From Thunnus maccoyii (Eukaryota > Chordata > Actinopteri > Scombriformes > Scombridae), in NCBI RefSeq assembly GCF_910596095.1, contig NC_056546.1, positions 15,726,925-15,790,924 of the forward strand: 64,000 bases of DNA, written 5' to 3'. Both the position numbers and the translations under genes were made by a program. Position 1 is the stretch's first letter; each line of letters begins with the position of its first letter. Of this stretch, positions 49,117 through 59,697 are shown in pieces. The notes beneath the pieces were generated by a model. It did not search any database. It saw nothing but the letters and a program-made list of their open reading frames with translations, and was not told the DNA's origin.

Positions 49117-49175
49117 TCCTCTATGCTGGATTCTGTCATGATATTGACCACAGAAGAACCAACATAAGAACTCTG
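49117..49175 (+). pseudogene. Orphan PDE6-like exon fragment
   Basis: The plus strand reads [16 protein letters not shown], matching the metal-site motif of pde6c exon 14 ([16 protein letters not shown], 46388-46435). Over about 41 bases I count 34 identical, and most differences are at third codon positions. The match ends at TAAG, so no exon border is conserved and the protein cannot continue. It is a relic of a duplicated PDE6 catalytic exon, 1.1 kb after the pde6c stop. Confidence 0.6.
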
Positions 49176-49309
49176 AAACTCACCAAATGCAACCACTGCA
49201 GTCAAACATGACTATCGTGCAAATATTGCTTGAAATGTAAACAATTTTATGTGCAATCATGTATAAGGCATCAAAAATGTAAATAAAGATTGTTTTCAAG
49301 TCATGGCTG

Positions 49310-52300
49310 CTTTGTGCATATTAAGTGCATTTTTTTAGCCAGACTGCACATCAGAAAATTAGAACAAGGGCAGGATGGAAATAGTCATTTTGTGCCTCGT
49401 TTCAGCCGGTGCCTTACTGACTCCATGACCGACCACATGCCTGCCTGCATGTAAAACCACATTCACTACTGAGGCAGAGCTAAAGACGGATTTAAGAGAG
49501 AAGGGCTGTCCAAACATCACTTTTTAATCATCTGCTAACAAGCTTACGAGAGACCTGCCTGTGTTACTGATTAGGAACTGGGGTCTGTTTTCAGACTGCA
49601 CATATCTATTCATCTAACTTTATTGTATCCTATATGTATGCATGAACAATTAGAATATGTATATGAATATGAAATATGTAATATCTAGCCAAGGTGTGCA
49701 ATCCTGCACTACCTTTAAAATCACAGATTACACAGTGAGTGCAAAAGCAAGAAAATTTATTTAAGGTCCTTCTGAAGGTTGCAATTTACAAGTATGTACA
49801 TCTTTCTACCTTCCTGTGGGTTTATAGGTTGTTTAAAGTAGTGCTTCAACTTTTGACCTTTGACCGTTGGCATGTTGTTTGACCTCAGTTGGGATGGCTA
49901 GCAGATGTTGTGGTGCATCATATGAGAATATCCCTCAAAGATCTGCATCATGCAGACACAGCTTTCACTGCCACCCTGCTGCTTCTTACTCTGCTGTAAA
50001 AATCTAAAAATCTGTCCACAATAGGCCTCAACAGTTGCAACTATTGTGAAAATGTTAAGAAAAGCTAATTTTTAATTTCTAGTTTTTCAGTGACTCACAG
50101 GACCAGTAAGAGTGAAAGTAAATACACAGTGGCCATGTGTTGCTTGAAAAATGTGTAAGACAATTCTTGCAACAAGTGATAAAACAGCCTTTTGTTGAAA
50201 ATTTTGTAAAAGAATATTTAAAATGAGGGTCAAAATAACACTAGCACTGCACACTGTGCTGCTTGCAATAATAGTAAATTACTTCAGTAGCCTAATATAG
50301 ACTAATATGTTCAAGAGGATGTGTTTACTTATGCCTCAGCCATGACTGATCATCCCTTTTAATATGATTGGCTCAGGCAGGTGACTGACAGGTGCGTGCG
50401 AACTTCACAGTTCATACATGAACCAGAGAGCATCTCAGTTACAGAAGCCCAGCGGTGGCGTCATAGGAGGTAAGCCAGCTTTGTGGACTGACAGCACATC
50501 TTAAGACAGCATGTTGGTCCAGAGGTCAAACAGCAAAACATCTCCTTCACTGGTGGAAGGAGATTGTGACATTTATTATGTCACACCACATAATGAAAGT
50601 TATTGCCACTGTGATAAAGATTAGAAAAATGATGATGACAACAATAACATAATTTAGTATTAAGGAAAAGACAAGAAAAGAAAAATGGAAAGAAGAAAAC
50701 GAAGATGGAAAGATAAAACTTTATTGGACTGTAGATTTAAAAAATTACCACAAGAAATAGTAAGGTTAATTTTTAAACAAGTTCTCTCTGTTACAAGGGA
50801 ACAGAAGAGAAATGCAACAAAGAGCGCCCATAAATCTATGGACCTCTAACAGGGCTCTCTATTCACTCTACACTTCCCTCTAGTGGGGAGGTTAGTCATT
50901 CAGGGCTTGGCAATTTTTACATCTACAATCCACCCCAAATGTAATGTTTGTGTTGGGAAAAAACCATTTCTTTTTAATGCTATATTTATTTTAGATATAG
51001 AGTCTTTTTAATGGTGCTCATTTGTGCATAGTTACTAATTCCTGGTATCAATTAGTAGTTACAGAAGGCAGATAAGACAGATATTCAGAGTCCATTGAAA
51101 GTTAGAAACAGTTTCATTAGCTGTGGACATCTCTGTGGTCAAATAGTTGCAGGACAGTGTGCGTTCTATTCTGGTGATGAATGATGCCATTTATGAAGCA
51201 CAGACAGTATGCGCATCATCTTGCAGCACAACAATAATATCCAGTGTTCTCCGTTTAGTCCAATAGCTACTTGTGGAAAAAAAAGACATTTGCTGCTTTC
51301 TGTCCCTTCCAGCTTCTCCATTTCCATATTGAATGTTTCCTCTCAGAAGAACGGAGCCATCTTTACGAGTCTCTCTCACTAATAGCTTTATTCTTCCATC
51401 ACCCTCTAAAACAGTACAGCAGCATGAAAGAGAGTATGACCTCGCTCTTCTGACTGCCCTGCTTTCATTTTTACAGGCAAAATTGTGTTATCACAGTAAA
51501 CAGACATTGGATATCAAATGACGTAATCACATCAGGGATAGAAAGACTGGAGGTCCAGAGCAGCATGTTTTTATTGAGAGACCTTTTTGTTAAAAAAAAA
51601 CAACCCTCCTGCATGTTTCTTCCCAGAACAGTTTGGCGCATACAGGCCTGTCAGACACAGCGAGTAAACATATTAATCTTACAACTCAGGAAGAAATTAG
51701 ATGATGAAGAAGACCATGTAGGGCTCCCAGTGGGTCCGGCTGCATATAGTCATGTCTGGCACAGCAAGAAGAGAACAGAAAAGCAGTAAAACAGTGTGGG
51801 CAATGTTTTTAGCAATAAAATATCAACTAATGAAGGTTTTTTTTAATGTGGCTTTGTGGAGTGAAATAAACATGATGTCATGCAGAAAAGGAGGATGGGA
51901 GCAACTCTTAACCTGTCCTTTGTCTGTAAGGGGCTGTTGGGGGGATGGGGTTCATTTTACTGAGGCAGACCAGCTGCCAAAATGACAGGAGGGCTTCCCC
52001 ACGCCCCTCCACCACAGGGCAGTCACATTTTGCATCCATCAGTCGCCATAGAAACCACGCACAAACCAGGAAATAATGCAAAAAATCTCTGAAAAACCCA
52101 AAGAGCTGTTAATATATGAGCAGTACATGCAGGTTATATAAATGGTAGGATGTTGGCTGTCAAGTGGGCCACACTGAGCCAATATTAAAGCTATATTTCA
52201 ATGATGACAATTCATTTTCCTTGGGTTTCCCTGCCGCTTCCCGCATAGAAAGCCCGTGTGCGTCTGCGCCACAGGCAGCAATCCGCTGGCTCATGTCAGC

Positions 52301-52558
52301 GCTTCTTTTTTTTTCTCCAGCTGATTCACGAAAAATTACACAATTCCGTTGCCTATTGGCCGCAATCCTCCGAAGAGCTTAACGCGGAGTGTGTGGCGTT
52401 TGCTGAAATCATAGGCGTGGTTTTTTTGGATGGAGATGCTCCGTCTGCTCCCGCTGGGATCCCCACCTGCCCTCACACCGCTTCTGTCACCGCGCCAGCT
52501 GGCATTTTATTGAGCTTGAGCCGCCACAGCGCACATTTGATTTCATATTTGTCAGAGA
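49310..52558. other. pde6c-lgi1 spacer
   Basis: In human this interval holds FRA10AC1; no exon of it was recognised. A candidate non-coding exon lies at about 50380-50469, ending GGAG|GTAAGCC, downstream of TTTTAATATGATTGGC. An X-box-like motif is at 52042-52055. The rest is AT-rich with no supported gene. Confidence 0.4.
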
Positions 52559-52559
52559 G

Positions 52560-52818
52560 CTTATAGATTTTTTTCAGGGGGTCTACGCGTAATTACAGAG
52601 CCGTGGACGTAGGCTACGGGGCGCACGGATTACAGTCTATGCTCCAGAGCGGCGGCGGCGCACGGCGCTTGGTGAAGATAAACAAGAGCGGACAGCGCGT
52701 CGCTCGGCCTGCAGGCAGAAGAAACAGCAGCAGCAGAGCGAAAGGAACCACAGCGGAGATCCTGGTTCATGTGTAGGGCTGTTCGACGCGCAGGTCGTGC
52801 CCGCGGCGGTTTGCAAGG
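52560..52818 (+). promoter_or_regulatory. lgi1: CpG-rich lgi1 promoter/5' UTR
   Basis: The 260 bases before the lgi1 ATG switch from AT-rich to GC- and CpG-rich (GGCGGCGGCGCACGGCGC, GCGCGTCGCTCGG, CCCGCGGCGG). This is typical of a CpG-island promoter and leader. The transcription start is not defined by sequence alone; several CAGCAG units lie in the likely 5' UTR. Confidence 0.6.
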
Positions 52819-55800
52819 ATGGAAAATACACGCAAGATGCCTAAAAGATTGCCCTGGTTCGGTTTACTTGTGCTGGCGTGTGTTTTGCTTGTAGTGGACA
52901 GCAAGAGAGCCAGGCAGCCTCGCTGCCCCTCATCATGTACATGTACCAAAGATAACGCGCTGTGCGAAAGCGCAGGACTGATCCCTCGCAGCTTTCCCTC
53001 CGATGTCATATCACTGTAAGTCATATTTATCATTGTTTATAACGAAATCTCAGCCAGTGTTTGCCATGACAGAGATTTACCAATATAAGCTCTGCAATAT
53101 AGACGTGATTGTGCTGCTGGTATATGTCTGTGCTTTAAGGCTTAACAGTGTGTCTGTCGTGTTTTCCTCCCTCAGATCTTTCGTCAAGTCTGAATTCACT
53201 GAAATCCCGAAGGAGAGCTTCATCCACACGCCTGCCCTGCATCTCATGTGAGAAATCGCTCTGGAGCATTTTGTCTTTGTTACATGCTGTTAGTCCCTAG
53301 TGAGATGATCAACGCCATGTTTAATGTTCAAGACATTCTCCCCTTCACTGATGCTACACATGAGAATCTAAAGGATCATGTAGCTGTGTTGATTGTGATG
53401 GAGAGCTTGAACAATATTAATTTAGGAACAATTAGAAAATTATTTCCCTACATGCCTTTTCATATCATGTTAGAATATTTTGTGTGCTGGGTGTTCATCC
53501 ATGTTGCCTGATCATGTATCTGTGTGTATTGTGAATCAGACCTGGTCTGGTATCAGACTTAAGGGGAATCCCTCCTTTTGAAGAGGGAATCCCCTTCATG
53601 GGGTGGAGTATTGACTGAGTCACCATGTTCTTCAAAACAAACATGTAAGACTGCAGGAATCCAAATGGAGCATTGATCCTTGTCTTTGATGTATTTGGGT
53701 ACTGTTAAAGAAGAAAGGAGAGGGTTTTCTATCAGACAGATCCATTTTTTCAGAGTAGACAGCTGCTAATGTGGGAGGACAGCTTGTTATTATCCAATTT
53801 GTGGCCCTGCAGTAAAATATTAAGTCAGGATCTCTTTGTGCAGCCTCTTCACAGCCAACAACCTGGATTCTATAAACGAGGATGCTTTCCTTGGTCTTCC
53901 TCACCTGGAGTATCTGTGAGTAGACAACAAAAATTTACTCTGGAATCTATTTCTAAAAGCCATCATTGTCTTCTTCCTCGTGCACTTATTCAAAACCTTT
54001 TACAGATTCATAGAAAACAACCAAATCAAGTCGATATCGCCGAATGCTTTCCGCGGACTGAAAACCTTAGTGCATCTGTGAGTATACAATTCTTCAGCAA
54101 ACACACAAGTGATAAGGATGCAATTCTGATGATCTTTTTGAAGTTGAGAAAATACAAGGAATTTTGCTGTTATTTGTATCAGTTAAAGATGTTGCAATTT
54201 GTCTGCAGGTGCAGGGAAGCAATGAAATGCTGACAAAGTTTATTACACAACACCCATTGCACCAGACATTTTTATAGGCACTGTGCAGCTGTTAAAACGA
54301 TTATAAAGCAAATCCTGTCACCTTCACTGTCCAACTTAATAAAACTTTGAAGCTGAAGACCCATTATATATACATTTAGTAAAGTAAGTAAATAAAATGT
54401 CTTAAATCCTACATTGTGCTGAGAGGGGAGATCAATCATCAATCTCCATTTCTTTTAGAGAAAGTAAAAGTTGAGATTTTCTCACTTTGTTGGCAAAGAC
54501 CAAGATGTCAAACACAAGATGAAGTGTCATGAAATTGAATACAGCTCTAAGAAAATCTTCTTAACAGTGAAAACTACTTTTTTCTCCTAACCCTAACCCC
54601 TTTGTTGCAGAGAAATCCATAAAATGGCTGAGAAAGCAGCTCTAAAAATAGCTTAATGTTTCCTCAAACTCACAAAAAGCAATGTTCCTGCCTTCAGTCT
54701 CCAGGGTGGCAATGTGTGCCCAAGCTCTTTAACAGATATCCGTATATTCCACTGCAAGGAAATGCTGCATAACCACATCCACATTTAGGTTTTGTGAAGC
54801 AGTGCAAGTTCCCCTCACAATACACGTAACACACAAATAGCAGAATCTGTGTGTCGTTTGCATTTAGTAATATGAACAGGGAAGGATAGGAGAGGTGAAA
54901 GCAGTACATTGATTAATTATCACAGTGCACCTGCCATTTTTCTCTCTTTTTCAGGAGTCTGGCTTACAATAATCTTGAGACTCTGCCCAAGGATTTGTTC
55001 AAGGGTCTTGAGGCCTTGACTAAAGTGTAAGTATGAATTTCACTCTTGCAAAACAAAAAGATGAATTTCATTGTGTTACATAACATATAATATAGCGATT
55101 GTGAACAATGAGTTTTCTGCACAGTCTATATATAGGTCGCTGCATCATTATTCTACTTCAGCCAAGGCTTGAAAAGTGTGTGGGCAGCTGGCGCATTTAA
55201 CGCCATTAAAATTACATGTGAGGAATGCAGTGAAGAAGTGTTCAGCTCTCCTTTATAGTCCTTCTTGATATTAATGAGAGCAGAGTGTGAAGCTGAAAGG
55301 GCCAGAGAGCAAAGCTAGCAATCATACTCCAGCGACTGCAGAGTTTGAGGATGGAAATCCATTGGGAAAGCTGTCATTCCTGTCAGGCTTTTGAGGGTTT
55401 GGATGTTAGTTTGGTGGTTTTACTCCCCTCAGGGACTTGAGAGGGAACCAGTTCACTTGTGACTGTAAGCTGAAGTGGCTGGTGGAGTGGATTTACAGCA
55501 CCAATGCAACCGTGGACCAGATCTACTGTAAAGGCCCAGCCTCACAGCTGGACAAGAAGATCAACGATCTGGTGCCACAGTCCTTTGATTGCATCACCAC
55601 AGGTGGAGTGAAGATATGACACCATTCTCACAAATTTTTCACAATTTCCCTGACTTCTTAATGTTATTTAAAGTGTGTTTTTGATTCTCTTACAGAGTTC
55701 GCTTCCTACCAGTCCATGAAGTTCGAATCTATATCTGTGGAAGCATTTTCCTTTGGGAGTGACCAGTATGTGGTGTTTGCTCAGCCCTTCATTGGGAAAT

Positions 55801-56806
55801 GCAGCTTTCTGGAGTGGGATCATGTGGAGATGGTCTTCAGAAACTTTGACGATATTGACAGTAAGTAAAAGTCATTTAAAATATTCTGTCACTGTGAATG
55901 AGCTGTAAGAGTTAAAAAGAGAGGGGAGGCGAAGTTGGAAAAGCAGCCACTAGATGGAGACATGAAGATCCTTCTTTCTCTTCACCAGGCACATCCACAG
56001 TGATCTGCAAACCTCTGGTGATTGACAACCAGCTCTTCATCATTGTGGCTCAGCTGTTCGGTGGCTCACACATCTATAAGCGCGACACCTCCGCCAACAA
56101 ATTCATTAAGCTCCAAGGCATTGACATCCTCAAAATCCGCAAACCAAACGATGTTGAGACTTTCCGCATCGATGGAGAATCCTTCTTCGTGATGGCGGAC
56201 AGCTCAAAGGCCGGTTCCACCACCATCTACAAGTGGAACGGCAATGGCTTCTACTCTCACCAGTCGCTCCACCCGTGGTACAGGGACACCGATGTGGAGT
56301 ACATGGAGATATCCTCCAAACCTCACCTGATCCTGTCTAGCAGCTCCCAGAGGCCCGTCATCTATCAGTGGAACAAAAGCACCAAGCTGTTTGACCGACG
56401 CACCGACATCCCAGAGATGGAGGATGTCTATGCCGTGAAGCATTTCCAGGTCAAATCCGACCTCTTCATCTGTCTGACCCGCTTCATTGGCGATTCCAAA
56501 GTGATGCGCTGGGATGGGGCCCTCTTTCGAGAGATGCAGACCATGCCCTCTCGTGGCTCCATGGTGTTCCAGCCTTTCCCTGTGGGCAACTGGCAGTACG
56601 CCATTCTGGGCAGCGATTACTCTTTCACCCAGGTGTACCGCTGGGATGCCAAGAAGGGTGAGTTTGTCCACTTCCAGGAGCTGAACATCCAGGCGCCAAG
56701 GGCCTTCTCTCCTGTCTCCATAGACAACCGGCAGTTCCTGCTGGCCTCCAGTTTCAAAGGGAAAACCCAGATTTATGAGCACCTGGTTATTGATCTGAGC
56801 AACTGA
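52819..56806 (+). CDS. lgi1: Leucine-rich glioma-inactivated 1, 8 exons, 545 aa
   Basis: Secreted synaptic protein that bridges ADAM22/ADAM23 and tunes AMPA receptors and Kv1 channels. Exons: 52819-53015, 53176-53247, 53844-53915, 54006-54077, 54955-55026, 55433-55602, 55696-55860, 55989-56806, total 1,638 nt in frame (human is 557 aa, 8 exons). The ATG at 52819 has a strong context. A hydrophobic signal peptide ([18 protein letters not shown]) is followed by the LRRNT cysteines ([14 protein letters not shown]). Exons 2-5 are each exactly 72 nt, one 24-aa leucine-rich repeat apiece. Exon 6 holds the LRRCT ([11 protein letters not shown] ... IYCKGP ... FDC). Exons 7-8 encode the seven-bladed EPTP propeller ([42 protein letters not shown]). 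Clearly LGI1-like; a teleost a/b paralogue cannot be assigned. Confidence 0.95.
53561..53596. repeat. Imperfect hairpin in lgi1 intron 2
   Basis: AAGGGGAATCCCTC, 8-base loop, GAGGGAATCCCCTT. A 14-bp stem with a single central mismatch. Confidence 0.7.
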
Positions 56807-57311
56807 GTGATTGTTTTCTTGACTGGTTGTTCAGTTGAGTGTTTTTGGTGTTTAAAGTTGGTTGTTGCAGCAGATTCAGTGCTGAACACTGAGAGGGATT
56901 ATCAGTTGATCCTAACTTGAGAAAGGCAGACATTTCTCTTATTTATTTTTAAAATCTTCCATTGAAATCAGTGCATGATAAACTTAAAAAGATAAAGGCT
57001 TGTATCTCAACCAAATATATTTGGCTGAGATGCACACTGAGTTCAATGCATGCATCTCAAGTTAGGATTAGACCCAATATGTTGCCAAGACATTAATGCA
57101 TGACCAGGGCCTCATGCGGGCCATTCCATCCTGATGAATGCAACATCCATGCTCATTAATCCATTAGTCCAAATCTAGCATTGGTTAGTAGATTTTTTTT
57201 ATGTGTGTGTTCAGGCATTCATGTGACTCAACAATCTTTATACATTTTTAATCTCATATATTTATCTACAAAAAGTAATAACGAAGTGGTACTTTTTAAC
57301 CTATTAACATG

Positions 57312-57691
57312 TTAAAGGTGCAGTGAGCAGGATTTAGTGGCATCTAGGGGATAAGACTTGGCAGAAATGGAATATAATATTCATAAGTATGTTTTAATTA
57401 GCATATAGTCACCTAAAAATAAGAATTGTGTTTTCGTTAGCAAAGAATGAGCCCTTAATATCTACACAGGGAGCGGGTCCTCTTCCATGGAGCCTGCCAT
57501 GTTTCTACAGGAGCCCAGAATGGACAAACCAAACACTAGTTCTAGAGAGGGCCTTTCGTATGTTTAACTAGTTTTGCTGCCAGTCTAGGTTCTCCTACAC
57601 ACTTGGAACAGGAGGGGGAGGGGTATTCAGGTTGGTGCAATCTGCAGCCTCACCGCTAGATGCCACCAAATCCTACACACTGCACCTTTAA
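57312..57691. mobile_element. TTAA-ended MITE in the lgi1 3' flank
   Basis: A 380-bp element begins TTAAAGGTGCAGTG(..)AGGATTTAGTGGCATCTAG and ends with the inverted form CTAGATGCCACCAAATCCT ... CACTGCACCTTTAA. The terminal inverted repeats are about 35 bp, nearly perfect, bounded by TTAA. No ORF. I recognise it as a repeat common in percomorph fish. It probably lies in the lgi1 3' UTR. Confidence 0.8.
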
Positions 57692-58342
57692 ACTGAACAA
57701 ATCTGCCAAAACGAAATGTTTACATTTTTCTGTCTTTCCACTTGTACGCGAAAATGATTTGTAAATGAAGCTTTTGTAAGTTTTAAGAGGGACCATGCCA
57801 GTTAAGATACACATTTGTTAAGGAGATTGATATCGTTTTAAAAACATGTTTATAATTTGGAGAATTATCAACAGAAACATTGTGTGAGATATCCTTGCAA
57901 CTTACATTTTTATCGTCAATGGTTTGTATGATGTTTTAGGTATTGAAAATGATGATGTTTTAGGTATTGAAAATACAGTTTTCGTATGTATGGAAAACAT
58001 TTTTGGGCACGCTTGGAACTATTTTCACACAGGTAAAGGAGCTGAAATGAAAAACTGAGGATATTGTTCATAATGCTAAACGTTTGACTAACATGTATGC
58101 AAAATACATCAATAGTGTCATCATTAGGATTAAGTTATTGGCTAATATCATGCTATTTAGAGTCAATAAAAGTTTACATCATTAACTGTTCTCATCTGAG
58201 CTTCCTGCTGGCGCTGTGTAGCATGACATGGCTTCAGTGTGAAACGCCAGCAACCTGGTCCTCAAAGCAAAATAACACACTAACACATCTACGTCATTGC
58301 TTGAAGTTAGTTGTGTAATTCTGGATTCAGCCATGAGAAATC

Positions 58343-58369
58343 AAATAAAATAAATACAAACAAATAAAA
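58343..58369 (+). terminator. lgi1: lgi1 poly(A) signal cluster
   Basis: Three AATAAA motifs within 58343-58368, about 1.5 kb after the lgi1 stop. They lie immediately next to the mark2 signal on the other strand, so the two genes end against each other. Confidence 0.5.
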
Positions 58370-58374
58370 TCCTT

Positions 58375-58380
58375 TTTATT
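58375..58380 (-). terminator. mark2: Probable mark2 poly(A) signal
   Basis: AATAAA on the minus strand about 1.3 kb 3' of the mark2 stop. 58381-59697 would be the 3' UTR; it holds A-rich runs (58985-59010, 59443-59455) and no ORF of note. Confidence 0.55.
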
Positions 58381-59697
58381 TTCTCCAACAAAGTGCACGC
58401 CTCAATTCTACAAAGCAGCACATTACAATGTAATGGAATAAATACAGTAAAATCCGCTGAATTAAAAAAAAAAAGAAAAACACAAGCAAGGAGATACACA
58501 AGTACCTGCACAATCACACCGGTGGCAGGACTAAATCAGGCTCTTTAGAAAGGCTCCACGAGACTTCTTTCAAGGTGCTTGTTTGAGTTTTTCATGCATC
58601 TTCAGTCCTTTGGATAAAGACGTCCTGTTGTCCGCTTTCTAAAGGAAACCAATTTAAACCCTGCTTTTATGTAATTGAGGACTACCAAACTAACATGAAA
58701 GAAATACAGGTGCATACTCTCATGTTCATACACGTCACCCTGGAAAACTTGTGCAATCGCAGCAGGATCCCAAATCACCTACCTACTGCTGAGAGAAAAT
58801 AAAGTGAACACATTTTTTCAGTTTTAACTGAACTTACTACTCAAGTCTATGTGGTGCAACTTAGTGTTTTTTTCCGTAGGCAAATAAAATATAACATAAA
58901 AGGCAAGGGAGCACATCCCTTAATATTCCACAAAATAATTTAGAGCTCTTTAAATAAAATTAAAAACACTATTTCCATATGGTGGCTCTTAAAAAAAAAA
59001 AAAAAGGAATAAAAAAAATCACAGACCAAAAGGATAATGCTCTAAGAGACATCAATTATATTAGGAAAGAACTCAAATCCCATGAAAAAAGACAGTATTG
59101 ACAATAAAATTCTGTACAGAACTCAAAATCAATATACAATACAGTACCTGCAGATGTTATGCATACAGTACAATTCTCTTTTTACATAGTTTTAGTATGG
59201 GCTCCAGCCTGATCTATATACTGACTTAACACAGGTGGAAAAGCGGCTATTTTAGCTTTCAGTAATTTTAATGGTTATTCAGCGAGGAGAGTAGATCTTG
59301 TAGTAGGCGTTTAGAAAAAGAGACTGAAAACATTATTGCAGGATGGTCATCTTCAGTTGCATACTGCATGTGTTACATGAATGTGTCCAATGACGAGGAG
59401 CAGTGGGCTGATGAGAGAGACAGAGGGTCGGACGGAAGAAGAAGAAAAAAAAAAAGAGTGTTAGCGATTTTTGCTATCTCTCCGTCACAGAGGTTAAACC
59501 TTGCGATATCTCTCTGATCCACTACCCTGTACAGTACATTCGTGGCCAGTATTGCACGCTACCAGCCGAGTCCACCCTGATTCTGCACGGTGAGGACCTT
59601 CAGTGCTGAATTTTGTCCTGCAAGTCAACACTAATCCAGTGATGAGATGAGACCGTAACCAGAGCTCACCAAAGACTGACTGGGACTCCATCTGCTG

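Noticed and set aside
56204-56782. 192-codon ORF antisense to lgi1 exon 8
   Set aside because: It lies wholly inside the conserved propeller exon; the sense frame explains the sequence.
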